A stretch of DNA of 64,000 nt from Akkermansia muciniphila (lineage in GTDB: Bacteria; Verrucomicrobiota; Verrucomicrobiia; Verrucomicrobiales; Akkermansiaceae): positions 62,001 to 126,000 of the forward strand of contig CAMDCV010000005.1 of NCBI GenBank assembly GCA_945890645.1, read 5' to 3'. Each line of letters starts with the position of its first letter. Position 1 is the first letter of the stretch. Below, piece by piece: positions 25,041 to 35,042 of this stretch. Position numbers and translations under genes: made by a program. A model generated the notes under the pieces. The model had not been told where the DNA came from. It saw only the letters and a program-made list of their open reading frames with translations, and searched no databases.

Positions 25041-27710
25041 GTGGAATCCACATCCTTTACACCACCGACCATCGAGGCGCTTAATCAGCTGCTTCCGGCC
25101 TACCATTTTTTTGACTTCATCGCCCAAGGAGGCATGGGCGCCGTTTTCCTCGCCAAACAAATTTCCTTGGACCGTGAAGTGGCCGTAAAAATCCTGCCTC
25201 GCGAGCTGAGCGCCGACCCGGAATTCCGCTCCTCGTTTCAAACGGAAGCCCGTGCGATGGCACGTCTGAATCACCCGAACCTGATCGGTATTTACGACTC
25301 CGGTGACGTTGATGGCATGCTTTACATCGCCATGGAGTATGTTCCAGGGAAATCCCTCTACCACTCTTCTTGGAATAAAAAAATCGACCCGAAAGAAGCT
25401 TGTCGGATCATTATAGCCATCTGCGAAGGTCTCAGCCACGCGCACGAAAACGGCATCATCCACCGCGACATCAAACCTGCCAACATATTGCTCACGCCGA
25501 AGATCGAACCGAAAATCGGCGACTTCGGTCTCGCACAGCGAGTGGGCGTAAAGAACGACGGTATCGTCATGGGCACACCAGGGTATACCGCGCCGGAAGT
25601 GATTTCTCATCCGGAAAAAGCAGACCGCCGCTCCGATATCTTCGCGGTAGGTGTTATTCTTCATGAATTGCTCACGGGACAAAAACCAGCGCCGAACGTG
25701 ACGGCCTCGAGTTTGTGCAAATGTAAGCCCGAATTTGATACCATCATCTCGCGAGCGACTCATCCTAATCCCGTAATGCGCTATCCGGATGCCAAATCCA
25801 TGGCCAAAGCGATCTTGGAAGCGAATGAGCCCACCATGGCAGTCAAAGGCAGTCCGTTGCTGGCGACGAATGCGCCCCCTCGTTCGGTAGCGATGGCGAA
25901 GCCCCAAGCCTTGGCGCGACCCACGAAGGTGTTGCCTGCCGGGGCACCGGTAATCGTCACCAAGCCGACCAGCACTGTTTTAGGAAAACCAAAATTGGAG
26001 CCAGAGGATGATGATGTCGCCCTACCACCCATTGTCGTAAAATCGGGCACTGCCAGTTGGAGCTATGTGCGAAACTTACTCATCATCGCGGCCCTTTGCG
26101 TGGTAGTGGTCTTCGTTTATCAGAAGTTGCAGATTCACCGCCAAGATGTGGCAAAAAAGGAGCAGCAATATCAAATCAAACTCAAAGAGGAAGAAATGCT
26201 CCGTCGTCGCGAGGCGCAGCAAGAGTTGGCTCGATTGCAGGGCGAAACAAAAGAGCCCCATAGTGCACCCACGATCAAACAACCGAAGGTTGTGGAAGTA
26301 AAAGAGGAGGAAACGGCGATGGAATCGCTCGACCGCCTTCAGTATGATCTTTCAAAAGGAGCGCGCGCCGAAATGCCCATTGGCACCAAACGCCGTGGCG
26401 AACTCGACTTTTTCCTCGTCACGGAACCGATGACATGGGACGTCGCATTATTTTTCGCAGAGAAACATGGCGGACACATTGCTCTCCCATCAACGGAAGA
26501 CGACCTGACCTTTTTGACCTCCTTGTTGAAAAACAATGAAACAATCTGGATGGGCGCCGGCCGCACCGGTCGAGATCAATGGATACTCCTTGATGGATCG
26601 ATGTGGTCGTTCCCTAAAACGCCACCCGGCTTGGGAAGTGTAGCCACGATTTCTCACCTTGGTAACGTGCGCGCAGCGGAATCTTCCCGCCAACTCCCTT
26701 TCGTGATCGCTTGGCATCGCGATGGCTCAAATCCATCGTCCCTCGCCAACCTGTTGCAAGTCTCACGCAAATCACTCGATAGCCAATCGCCGATCTACCC
26801 ACCCGGCACGTTAGCCGATGCAGCTAGACATTATCTTCCGATCATTCGCCCCATGAAATACAAGGAAGCTCAAACTCTCGCACAACAAGCAGGCGCACAC
26901 ATTGCCGCACTCAGCAATCGGGAAGAAGGCTACTGGGTGAAAGACAACTTGGGGCATGTGAGAGCAACGCGCGGCATCTGGCTCGCTGGCGAAAAATCCG
27001 GCGGCGTCTGGCAATGGAAAACGAAGGAGCGTTGGACTTATGCCGATTGGGCACCGGACTCGCCCGATGAAGACGAAGACGCAACCATGCTTGTCTATCT
27101 CCCGGAAAAAGGATGGCACAATGTTGATAAAGATGAAGAGGTCGATGGAGTTTTGTTAGAGTGGAGCAAAGATGCGGATGCCGCCAATGCGCCAGGCACC
27201 AATCTCAGCAGCGCAACTCCTGATTTGGCTGGCTTAATTACCAAGTGTCGCGATTTATTGACCGCATCTGCTAAGGAGCATGAAAACAAAAAAGCGGCGA
27301 ACCTCAAAGCCTTCCAGTGGGACCTCGATGTCTGGTTGCGTGGATTAAAGCCTTTCGAGAAAGCGCAGTGGCAAAATACGGTGACCTTACTCCAAGGCCT
27401 GACACGCAACGGTAGTGTGCCGTCGGCGGAAGAAGTTGCAGCCGAAATTTCCGGCGGCGATGACGGCGTACCAGCCATGCACGCTGGCATCGTCAAAATC
27501 CATACATACTCTTTTACTAAACAAAAGGATATCGAAGCCGAGTGGGAAGCGCGCAATGAAAAAATTCGTGATTCCTATGTCGCCAAGATCAAAGAGATGG
27601 GAAATGCCGCGCAAAAGACCGGCCAATTCGACTTGGTGCGCCAAATGAAAGACCACCTCGAAGATGCCAGCGATTTGAAATCGTGGGCCGAATCGATTCT
27701 GGAAGATTAA
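25041..27710 (+). CDS. Transmembrane Ser/Thr protein kinase with two C-type-lectin-like domains
   Basis: The 889-residue protein begins at GTG. The Hanks-type kinase domain (about 22-265) is complete: GGMGAVFLA loop, VAVKIL with K50, HRDIKPANILL (141-151), DFGLA (161-165) and GTPGYTAPE. A Pro-rich linker leads to one transmembrane helix (about 343-361) and a charged coiled coil (about 362-402). The outer part carries two C-type-lectin-like domains at about 452-565 and 597-710, recognised by AEKHGGHIALPSTEDD and IWMGAGR in the first and IWLAGEKSGGVWQW and EEVDGVLLEW in the second. It probably senses an extracellular ligand or the cell wall. The OmpA-family gene follows 12 bp later. Confidence 0.87.
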   Translation: MESTSFTPPTIEALNQLLPAYHFFDFIAQGGMGAVFLAKQISLDREVAVKILPRELSADPEFRSSFQTEARAMARLNHPNLIGIYDSGDVDGMLYIAMEYVPGKSLYHSSWNKKIDPKEACRIIIAICEGLSHAHENGIIHRDIKPANILLTPKIEPKIGDFGLAQRVGVKNDGIVMGTPGYTAPEVISHPEKADRRSDIFAVGVILHELLTGQKPAPNVTASSLCKCKPEFDTIISRATHPNPVMRYPDAKSMAKAILEANEPTMAVKGSPLLATNAPPRSVAMAKPQALARPTKVLPAGAPVIVTKPTSTVLGKPKLEPEDDDVALPPIVVKSGTASWSYVRNLLIIAALCVVVVFVYQKLQIHRQDVAKKEQQYQIKLKEEEMLRRREAQQELARLQGETKEPHSAPTIKQPKVVEVKEEETAMESLDRLQYDLSKGARAEMPIGTKRRGELDFFLVTEPMTWDVALFFAEKHGGHIALPSTEDDLTFLTSLLKNNETIWMGAGRTGRDQWILLDGSMWSFPKTPPGLGSVATISHLGNVRAAESSRQLPFVIAWHRDGSNPSSLANLLQVSRKSLDSQSPIYPPGTLADAARHYLPIIRPMKYKEAQTLAQQAGAHIAALSNREEGYWVKDNLGHVRATRGIWLAGEKSGGVWQWKTKERWTYADWAPDSPDEDEDATMLVYLPEKGWHNVDKDEEVDGVLLEWSKDADAANAPGTNLSSATPDLAGLITKCRDLLTASAKEHENKKAANLKAFQWDLDVWLRGLKPFEKAQWQNTVTLLQGLTRNGSVPSAEEVAAEISGGDDGVPAMHAGIVKIHTYSFTKQKDIEAEWEARNEKIRDSYVAKIKEMGNAAQKTGQFDLVRQMKDHLEDASDLKSWAESILED

Positions 27711-27722
27711 ACCAACGCTGCG

Positions 27723-29105
27723 ATGAGTGAGCCAAATCCACCACCTTACACTCATAGCGGTTCGGGGTGGCGTGACCATCAACCTAGGTCTAAGGCACCG
27801 CTTGTGTTTTTCCTGCTATTGGTCTTGCTAGCAATGAGTATCACTTTGATTTTTCTTGAGTCAAACAAGCGGAAAAACGAAATTTTTGCCAAGATTTCCG
27901 CCTTGCCCCAGCCTTTACAAATCAATCCACAAGCGGCTCCCAAAACGACTCCTGACGCTCGCCAAGAAGCCGCAGACAACCTGAAGATTACGGGATCACT
28001 ACCCAAACAACCAAATCTTGACGATCCACTTGATTTGATCACCTCCATTGGCAATGCCTTAGTCAATCAAGATTTTGCCACTGCCGAAAAGCTGATCGGC
28101 GAGCGCGCGATGAACAGCGACACGCGCGAGCGACTGAAACAATTGGCAACGCAACAACCGCTCAAATTGCGTGCTCCGAATCCCGTTCGAGAAGTGGGCG
28201 AACTCGAACTAAACAAAAAAACCCGCTATGCCCTTGAGTTTGCCGATCGTGAACCAGGCCGCAATCGAATCTACTTTGATCTGACAAAAAACGGCACCAT
28301 CTGGGAAGTCGAAAAAATGATTTTACCGCCTGCGGAAGGAGAAGCCGTGCCACGCGCGATGATGGTTGACTCCCTTGGCATTACCGATTCCTTCCTCCTT
28401 GCCGTCTTGAGCCAAAATTTTTCTTTGGCAAAAGAATTTGTGAATACGGAAAAAGTATCGGATGCAACACTAGCCGGACTTTGCATTCTATTTGAAGAGG
28501 GCAACTATCGCCTGCGCTCTGAAAAGCCGCTCCGCGCCGTCCTACAAAAGGAAAACCTTGCCTCTTATCTCGCCAATGTCGTCACGGCCGATGGCACGCA
28601 GGCAGCTCAATTTGCCATCATGGTGAAAAAAAGTGCCGAGCAACCGAATTGGATTATTGATGAATTGAACCTTGATCAACTCCTGAGCGACTACGCACAG
28701 CGCTTTGCCGGTGGTGACGTGCACTACACACCGTTGATTAAGAATCCAGCAGGAGGTGATACGCTTGTGCTTTATTTCGAATTTGATGAAGAACGACTGA
28801 CATTGCGCACGCAGCGGCAAATGGCGATTGTGGCGATGATACTCAAAACTGATACCCGTAAAAAGATTCATCTATCCGGCCACACCGATGCATTAGGGTC
28901 CGCTGATTACAACCAAGGTCTCTCACTCAACCGTGCGAATGCCGTAAAAGCGTATCTCATTGAAACGGGTGTGAGCCCACAACAAATTATTACCGCAGCC
29001 AAGGGTCTAACAGAACCACGCCGACCAAACGTAAAAGCTACGGGCGAGGACGACCCTGCAGGACGACGTGCCAACCGACGTACAGAAATTTACCTCGATT
29101 TCTAG
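27723..29105 (+). CDS. OmpA-family peptidoglycan-binding membrane protein
   Basis: The 460-residue protein has a single N-terminal transmembrane helix (about 24-46, LVFFLLLVLLAMSITLIFL). A long periplasmic region and a C-terminal OmpA domain (about 345-460) follow. That domain includes LSGHTDALGSADYNQGLSLNRANAVKAYL with the peptidoglycan-contacting Asp and Arg, and ends GRRANRRTEIYLDF. It therefore anchors to the inner membrane and grips peptidoglycan. The middle part (about 80-330) was not recognised. It is 12 bp downstream of the lectin-domain kinase, so the two probably form one operon for wall-linked signalling; this is an inference from position. Confidence 0.87.
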   Translation: MSEPNPPPYTHSGSGWRDHQPRSKAPLVFFLLLVLLAMSITLIFLESNKRKNEIFAKISALPQPLQINPQAAPKTTPDARQEAADNLKITGSLPKQPNLDDPLDLITSIGNALVNQDFATAEKLIGERAMNSDTRERLKQLATQQPLKLRAPNPVREVGELELNKKTRYALEFADREPGRNRIYFDLTKNGTIWEVEKMILPPAEGEAVPRAMMVDSLGITDSFLLAVLSQNFSLAKEFVNTEKVSDATLAGLCILFEEGNYRLRSEKPLRAVLQKENLASYLANVVTADGTQAAQFAIMVKKSAEQPNWIIDELNLDQLLSDYAQRFAGGDVHYTPLIKNPAGGDTLVLYFEFDEERLTLRTQRQMAIVAMILKTDTRKKIHLSGHTDALGSADYNQGLSLNRANAVKAYLIETGVSPQQIITAAKGLTEPRRPNVKATGEDDPAGRRANRRTEIYLDF

Positions 29106-29118
29106 AAATCCCCAAGTC

Positions 29119-29853
29119 CTAGGGCAACGCGATTTTTTCTATCAAATCTCGTCTCAGCCAACCACGTGTCTCGCCGGAGGATAGCTTTGCATAAACATAA
29201 TCACCTTTTTGCGACTCGATACGCACCAGCGATCCGGGTGGACATGGCGTAATTTTATCCGCACTAACGAATGGGGATAACAGAAGAGATTGATCAGTGG
29301 ATAGCATTACCGCCCAGCGATCTTCACTGCGTCTCAATGCGGTGACCCATGTGGAGCTCGCGAGCATGAGGGTGCTCATGGTTAATGCGATAATGCTGAT
29401 AACACGAGCTTTTTTCTGTGTGGTAAAACTGCACACCAATATTCCTCCCACCAGTAGCACAAGACCCAACAGAAAAACAAGAGTCCATTCGCCGCGACTG
29501 AGCCATGCGGTGAATTCCGGCAATCCATCTGGCAAAGTGCTAACTGCCGGCAACGATGCCTGTTCACGGAGTTTTGCAAGGTTGTTGCGGACATCGACGG
29601 CGCGCGGTGACATTGCCAAAGCGCGTTCATAGGCTAGCACCGCGCGACCGTGATCGACTTTTTTTTGATAGCAGAGACCGAGGTTGTAATAGACGCTAGC
29701 ACTAGGACCTTCCTCTTTTAGCAGGGTTTCGTATTTAAGGATGGCGACATCCCATGCTCCTTGTTTCGCTATAAACTGAGTCTCCTCGAAGCTCGCGGCA
29801 TGAGCCGCAACGAGCATTAAGACGCTAACAAATCCTTGAATCAAAGGTTTCAT
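29119..29853 (-). CDS. batE: BatE-like TPR protein with C-terminal SH3-like domain
   Basis: This is the last gene of the Bat operon, 244 residues. A signal peptide (about 1-18, VLMLVAAHA) is followed by TPR repeats (SVYYNLGLCYQKKVDHGRAVLAYERALAMSP), two hydrophobic segments (about 125-145 and 150-170) and a C-terminal SH3-like domain ending GWLRRDLIEKI. Bat proteins are linked to aerotolerance and envelope stress in Bacteroides and Leptospira, but the mechanism is unclear. The start at 29853 overlaps the batD stop (TCAT on the plus strand); the 367-residue frame further upstream lies inside batD and is not used. Confidence 0.82.
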   Translation of the reverse strand: MKPLIQGFVSVLMLVAAHAASFEETQFIAKQGAWDVAILKYETLLKEEGPSASVYYNLGLCYQKKVDHGRAVLAYERALAMSPRAVDVRNNLAKLREQASLPAVSTLPDGLPEFTAWLSRGEWTLVFLLGLVLLVGGILVCSFTTQKKARVISIIALTMSTLMLASSTWVTALRRSEDRWAVMLSTDQSLLLSPFVSADKITPCPPGSLVRIESQKGDYVYAKLSSGETRGWLRRDLIEKIALP

Positions 29854-31625
29854 GAGTGAAGGTCTTGAAGAGCTTTTTGATGCAGGGCGCGCCACGATTC
29901 CCATGGCGGTTGCTGCGTTTCTGACCCGTAAGTGGAACGATCCGCTTCGCGGAAAAATGCGGTGATCGGTGAGTCCACACCGCATCGTGTGGCGACATCG
30001 TGCAAGGTGATAGAATGGGCATGCACCTGCCACTGCGCCGCTAAAGGGAGTTGCAAAGCGCGTCGTGCAGACTGCCAATAAGCAGCGACATCGTTTTGGC
30101 GAATGGATTTCTCTGCCTGCTCCATCGCCGCTGCGATCTCTTGCTTCCTTTCTAACTGCTCTTTCAAAATTGGATCGTTCTTTCGACGATACCAAAAGAC
30201 TAGCAGAGGCGTGGTGGCACACAGCAACGACGCCACGGCACCCATCGCGGGGATGTTTACCTGACGGGAGAGTTGAGAAATCAAGGCGGCACTTCGATTG
30301 CTTTCTCGCAGTGGCGCGAGTCCATCATCGTCTGCTGCTGGCGGTTGCATTGCGTCTACAGCAGCAGTCGTTGTTTCGTCAGCAATTGGATCACCTGTGA
30401 TCTGCACGCTTTGGGATTGTGAGCGAATCGTTTGATACAGGGCTTGTCGGGGATCGAAGTAGCTCAGTTCAAAGGCGACATCGTAAGAACCGCTCTTGCG
30501 AGCGAGAGCATTGTATTGAAAGACTTTGCTTCCAGAAAAGGATGCGACATCGCCCGGTGTGAATTGATCTTGTCCCGGATACCATTTCCACAAATCAGCA
30601 GGACTGAGCTCGGGTGCTTTCATAATGGCAAAATTGCCGCTGCCTTTAACACGCAATGCCACACGCTGGGGTTCGCCAGTGATCCAAGTCGCGGGAATTT
30701 CTAAAATATCAAACGCAAACTCTCCAACGGCGCCAGAGAAATTTTGAGGACGTCCCTCTTCTGGTAGCGGACGCACATCTAGCGACATATTTTGATTTTT
30801 TAGCGTGACGTCTTCCTCTACAAAACTCACTCCTCGTGCTTGTAATTGACGATTGCCTTGTCGCGGACGTAACACGGGTTTCGCGGGATCGGGACGCGCC
30901 ACCACTACTTTGAGGGAGAGATTCACCGGCTGAATTCCGGCTTTAGTCGCAGAAATACCGCCAAACCAAGTCAATGCACGGTATTGTTTGCCATTTTTGT
31001 TTTCGACAGTTTGTTGCGGTTGTGGGCTGACGTTGTGCAGGGTAAAACTGCTATTTTCTGGCTGAAGTCCACTATCGAGTCTGACCTGCGCGTCCATCGA
31101 AAACAGAGCTTGGATGCGCACTGGCGCAATCTCGCCCAGATAAATTTCTTTTCGCTCAGGCACCGCGAGCTCTACTTGTAACAGACCAAAATAATTAGGA
31201 CCGTTAGCAGCCGGATCGAGAGGATTATTCTGCGGTTTTGCGGTTCCATCATCGACTACTGTCAAGTTCTGCGCTTGGGTCTGCATCGCTTGCCCACTTA
31301 CGTTAACTGCGATGGATGGGATCACATAAGTCCCCGCCACTTGCGAGCCGACGATGTAATTATAAGTTACAGCCTGAGTAGTAACGCCGTTCACAATGGA
31401 AATCATTTGGCTTTGCCCTTGGAACTGAATTGTTAGATTGGGCACAGCGGGGAAATTCGGTTGCTGTGCTTTTCCGCCTGTCACTCGCAAGGTGAGATTA
31501 GCGGCTTCTCCGACAGCGATCTCATTGGAATCTAACGTAACCTGCACCTCAGCCGCATGACTTACCAGCATCAGCAGAAAACTGATGATCGTCTGAGCCA
31601 TCGAACGTTGCCAAAAACTTACCAT
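29850..31625 (-). CDS. batD: BatD family protein
   Basis: This 591-residue exported protein has an N-terminal signal peptide (about 1-24) and a string of Ig-like beta-sandwich repeats. Motifs include IAVGEAANLTLRVTG and YNYIVGSQVAGTYVIPSIAVNVSG, a common pattern of BatD. A membrane helix near residue 450 (MGAVASLLCATTPLLVFWY) and a charged cytoplasmic tail follow. BatD lies in the membrane with the vWA proteins BatA and BatB in a MoxR-linked complex. It overlaps both neighbours: its start overlaps the batB-batC stop by seven bases and its stop overlaps the batE start. Confidence 0.85.
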   Translation of the reverse strand: MVSFWQRSMAQTIISFLLMLVSHAAEVQVTLDSNEIAVGEAANLTLRVTGGKAQQPNFPAVPNLTIQFQGQSQMISIVNGVTTQAVTYNYIVGSQVAGTYVIPSIAVNVSGQAMQTQAQNLTVVDDGTAKPQNNPLDPAANGPNYFGLLQVELAVPERKEIYLGEIAPVRIQALFSMDAQVRLDSGLQPENSSFTLHNVSPQPQQTVENKNGKQYRALTWFGGISATKAGIQPVNLSLKVVVARPDPAKPVLRPRQGNRQLQARGVSFVEEDVTLKNQNMSLDVRPLPEEGRPQNFSGAVGEFAFDILEIPATWITGEPQRVALRVKGSGNFAIMKAPELSPADLWKWYPGQDQFTPGDVASFSGSKVFQYNALARKSGSYDVAFELSYFDPRQALYQTIRSQSQSVQITGDPIADETTTAAVDAMQPPAADDDGLAPLRESNRSAALISQLSRQVNIPAMGAVASLLCATTPLLVFWYRRKNDPILKEQLERKQEIAAAMEQAEKSIRQNDVAAYWQSARRALQLPLAAQWQVHAHSITLHDVATRCGVDSPITAFFREADRSTYGSETQQPPWESWRALHQKALQDLHS

Positions 31626-33430
31626 GTTTTGCCTTTTGTGGTGTTGTCGGTCTTACCATCCCGTCGTTGCGGGATCGGGATCACACGGCGTTCTTCATGA
31701 CGCAGAGATTCAAGCAACTGCTTCGCTTCCTCCGCTGTCATTTCTCGCGGTTGTTGAGCCTTCTCACCGACTGACGGCTCGCCCTCTTTTCCTTCCTGAT
31801 CTTCCTTTGCTTGCTGTGCTTCTTCTGCTTTCTTTTCCTCCTCGGACTTTTCTTGAGGTTCCCCCTGCTGGTCTTTTTCTTCCTCAGATTTTTGTTCCTG
31901 TTCCTTTTTCTCTTGCTCTTGTTTCTCCTGATCTTCTTTTTGCTGTAGTTCTTTTTCCTTCTGCTCCTGCTCTTCTTTGTCCTTTTTCTCTAGTTGATCC
32001 TGCGGATTTTCTTGCTCTTGTTGCTGTTGCAATTGCTCCAATTTCTTTTTCACCAAGTCACGATTGTAGCGCGCGTCTTCATCATTGCTATCCAGAACCA
32101 GCGCGTCTTCGTAAGCTTTGATCGATTCCTGCCAATGCTTGATCGTTGTCTGCGGTTCTTTTTCCTGCGCTGCCTGACCTTGTCGATAAAGGGCATTGCC
32201 CAAATTGTAATAGGCACGCTGTTGCAGAGAAAGATCAGGTGTTCGCAGGGCATCGCGCAAATCGCTCACCGCATCGGCAAATTCACCGCGCTCGTAGGCT
32301 TCGGTACCGCGATTGTAAACGACCCGCTCATCGGCATGCAGGGGGGTCGGTAACAATATCAATGCCGCCAAGATAGCCAACGCGACGACTGGCTGGCGTA
32401 AGGCACGTTTGCGATCCGGCAGAAAATATTCCACGAGCAATAATAGCACCGCCAGAGCCAGTGGCCAAACGAAACGCTCTAACGGAATTTTTTCCATTTT
32501 CTGGTTCAGATCTGTCTTTGGCATGAGGCGTAGTTTCTCTTGATAAATGGTGTTGAGTCCCTCGGCGCCACGACCCAGCGGGACGTAGAGACCCTTGGTG
32601 ACTCCGGCGATTTTCTTCAAAGTGCTTTCATCAAGCGAGGTGCGCACGATCTCGCCTTTTTCATCGCGCATGACATCTCGGCGGCCGTTATTGAACTGGA
32701 TCGGAATCATCGAGCCCTCGGGATTTCCTACGCCAACAGTATAAATCACCATGCCATTGTCATGCGCCTTTTTCGCGGCATCGAGCACATCGCCTTGCAG
32801 GTCTTCGCCATCGGTGATGAGCACGAGGATGCGTTGATTATTTTGATTTTCGGTAAACAATCGCTCGGCTTCCTGAATCGCGCTAGCGAGGTCGGTGCCT
32901 TGATGCGGGATCATGTTGGTATTGACGATGTTCAACGATTCGCGAAATGCATCATAGTCCAGCGTGAGCGGGCACAAGGCATAAGCACTTCCCGCAAAAG
33001 GCACCAAGCCAATGCGATCGCCCTCGAGCCGATCCACAAAATCCAAAATGCCCATGCGCGCGCGGTCGAGTCGGTTCGGTGACAAATCATCGGCCAGCAT
33101 GCTGTGCGACGTATCGAGCGCGAACAGCAGATCGATGCCCCGACGTTTCACTTCGCGAAATTCGTAACCCATTTGTGGACGAGCCAACGCGGCAAACGAG
33201 AGAAACACCGCACTCACCCAGAGGATGCGATTGAGAAGACGACGACGCGGCGAATCACCTGAAAACAGCAGCGGTAAAAATCGCGGATGTGCCATCTTTG
33301 CGAGGTCGAGCTGACGACGACGATCAAATTTACGATAGAAAAAAATCACTGCTAAACAAACAAGCAGACCAACAACCAACCACAGCGGTTGGCCGAATTG
33401 CAGTCCGGTTCTTTCCATAGGCGTATTCAT
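31619..33430 (-). CDS. batB: BatB-BatC fusion: vWA membrane protein with C-terminal TPR and Gln/Glu/Lys-rich tail
   Basis: The 603-residue protein combines two usual Bat proteins. The N-terminal half is BatB: two transmembrane helices (about 14-32 and 68-84), a vWA domain with the MIDAS motif DTSHS (106-110), and a later membrane helix. The second half is BatC: a hydrophobic segment, TPR repeats (about 385-475; NRGTEAYERGEFADAV, AYYNLGNALYRQG) and a ~65-residue Gln/Glu/Lys-rich coil. A vWA domain facing the periplasm and TPRs in one chain suggest a scaffold fed by the MoxR chaperone. The start at 33430 overlaps the batA stop (ATGA). Confidence 0.85.
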   Translation of the reverse strand: MNTPMERTGLQFGQPLWLVVGLLVCLAVIFFYRKFDRRRQLDLAKMAHPRFLPLLFSGDSPRRRLLNRILWVSAVFLSFAALARPQMGYEFREVKRRGIDLLFALDTSHSMLADDLSPNRLDRARMGILDFVDRLEGDRIGLVPFAGSAYALCPLTLDYDAFRESLNIVNTNMIPHQGTDLASAIQEAERLFTENQNNQRILVLITDGEDLQGDVLDAAKKAHDNGMVIYTVGVGNPEGSMIPIQFNNGRRDVMRDEKGEIVRTSLDESTLKKIAGVTKGLYVPLGRGAEGLNTIYQEKLRLMPKTDLNQKMEKIPLERFVWPLALAVLLLLVEYFLPDRKRALRQPVVALAILAALILLPTPLHADERVVYNRGTEAYERGEFADAVSDLRDALRTPDLSLQQRAYYNLGNALYRQGQAAQEKEPQTTIKHWQESIKAYEDALVLDSNDEDARYNRDLVKKKLEQLQQQQEQENPQDQLEKKDKEEQEQKEKELQQKEDQEKQEQEKKEQEQKSEEEKDQQGEPQEKSEEEKKAEEAQQAKEDQEGKEGEPSVGEKAQQPREMTAEEAKQLLESLRHEERRVIPIPQRRDGKTDNTTKGKTW

Positions 33431-34431
33431 GGCAATCGACGGTAACGAGTATGACGCAGCAGCCACTCGATCAACAACAAGCCCAGCCCAGGCCAGAGGG
33501 CGACGGCGAACCACTCATCGTAGTCCTCGTATTTTTTCTCCTTCCAAGAGGTCGTTTCAAGTTGGTTGATCACTTCGTAAATTTTCTCTAACGAATCAGT
33601 ATCGGTGGCGCGGAAGTATCTGCCACCCGTGGCATCGGCAATCTGAGTTAAAGTTTTTTCATCGATCTCCACTTTTACCATCTGCATCTGCGTGCCGAAA
33701 AATCCACGAACAGGATAGGGAGCTTCTCCATTGGTTCCCGCGCCGATGGTATAAACTTTGATGCCCAGTGCCTTAGCCGCTTCGCTAGCAGTGATAGGAT
33801 TGACAGAGCCGCTGGTGTTCACTCCATCGGTGAGCAAAATGACTACCTTACTCTTCGCATCAGAATCTCGTAAGTGGTCGACGGAGGAAACGATTGCCGA
33901 ACCAATCGCCGTGCCATCTTCCACTTGACCGATACGCACATCCTGAATGCGTTTAGCAATCCATTCCTGATCGTTCGTCAATGGTGCGGCGAGATACGGA
34001 CGTCCGGCGAAGGCGACCATGCCAATGCGGTCATCGGGACGCTGCACGACGAATTTCGCCACCACATCCTTGACCACCTCGAGACGGTTCGATTGCTTGC
34101 CATTCAGCGTGAAATCCATTGCCTCCATCGAGCCAGAAACGTCGAGCGTCAGCATGATATCAATGCCGTTCGACTCAATGTCGGTCGTGCCTTTGACCAG
34201 ACGCGGGCGGGCCAGCGCTAAAACCAGCAAAGCAAAAGAAAGCAACCCTAGCGCCGCAAGCCACCCGCCTGCCCGCGAATGCGAACGCGCCCCGACTTGC
34301 ACTGCATCTTCGATACTCGGCAAACGCAGCGCGAGCGGTTGACCGCGTCGGCCTTTCCAAAACGCCATCACGGGCAGCAGCAATAGCAGCAGCAAAAACC
34401 ACGGATGAGCAAATTGAAACGAAGTGGTCAT
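33427..34431 (-). CDS. batA: BatA: vWA-domain membrane protein
   Basis: This 334-residue protein has an N-terminal helix (about 8-24), a second helix (about 57-75), a vWA domain whose MIDAS motif is DVSGS (97-101), and a C-terminal helix. The vWA domain likely binds a metal ion and a partner protein. It is coupled by overlap to the DUF4381-like gene before it and to the fused batB-batC gene after it. Together with MoxR, DUF58 and the Bat proteins it should form a membrane complex of unclear substrate, implicated in stress tolerance in other phyla. Confidence 0.88.
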   Translation of the reverse strand: MTTSFQFAHPWFLLLLLLLPVMAFWKGRRGQPLALRLPSIEDAVQVGARSHSRAGGWLAALGLLSFALLVLALARPRLVKGTTDIESNGIDIMLTLDVSGSMEAMDFTLNGKQSNRLEVVKDVVAKFVVQRPDDRIGMVAFAGRPYLAAPLTNDQEWIAKRIQDVRIGQVEDGTAIGSAIVSSVDHLRDSDAKSKVVILLTDGVNTSGSVNPITASEAAKALGIKVYTIGAGTNGEAPYPVRGFFGTQMQMVKVEIDEKTLTQIADATGGRYFRATDTDSLEKIYEVINQLETTSWKEKKYEDYDEWFAVALWPGLGLLLIEWLLRHTRYRRLP

Positions 34432-35042
34432 GCGGCAGAAGATGTTGGGGGTTCCTCCGCTTTTGGTAGCGGAGCCAGCACCATGTCTTTTACCTGGCCG
34501 AGCATTGATTGTCTGTCCATTGCCGTGAGCGAGCCAGCAGCGAATTTAGCGATGTCGCACGAGCGCAAAAAGGCACGTAAGTTTTGTAATGATGGCTCTG
34601 CCATAATTTCGCGCTGCAAGCATTCCTGCAAAAATTCTTCCGAGGTGCGTTGTGGTGCCGCGATGCCATAGGCCATGACTACATAGTTACGCAGCACATC
34701 AGCCACTTGCGCGGCATACGATTGATCATCGAATTGTGATTGCGTTTCCTCGATCACGCGCAAAGCGGCAATCGCCTTTGTCATCGCAGAAGCACCGGGC
34801 TGTCGCGAACCATGCCAACGCCAAAAAAATATCGCTATTACAATAAGAACGACAGTAGCAAGAGCCACCCACCACCAAAAATACGACGGATTTTCCGGCA
34901 CTGGGATTTCGATCAATTCACGCGGACCGCGAATGTCTTCTTCCGGCGCTGGCGGCGTCTGAGCGACGACCAGTGAGCATATTCCGACGAACATGCTCAA
35001 GCTCCACCTGAAAGTTGTTAGACCTTTTGTCATGCTTCGCAT
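34428..35042 (-). CDS. DUF4381-like membrane protein of the Bat operon
   Basis: The 204-residue product has a hydrophobic segment at its N-terminus that is a likely signal anchor, followed by a Pro-rich stretch. One strong transmembrane helix comes next (about 54-74, containing WWWVALATVVLIVIAIFFW), then a cytoplasmic helical domain. This layout matches the small DUF4381 proteins that sit between DUF58 and BatA in MoxR operons. The start at 35042 makes a TGATG overlap with the DUF58 stop. A longer frame to 35114 would lie inside DUF58. Role unknown beyond its place in the complex. Confidence 0.75.
   Translation of the reverse strand: MRSMTKGLTTFRWSLSMFVGICSLVVAQTPPAPEEDIRGPRELIEIPVPENPSYFWWWVALATVVLIVIAIFFWRWHGSRQPGASAMTKAIAALRVIEETQSQFDDQSYAAQVADVLRNYVVMAYGIAAPQRTSEEFLQECLQREIMAEPSLQNLRAFLRSCDIAKFAAGSLTAMDRQSMLGQVKDMVLAPLPKAEEPPTSSAA

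Noticed and set aside
29854-30222. N-terminal extension of batE
   Set aside because: It lies wholly inside batD; the start in the batD stop gives a signal peptide.
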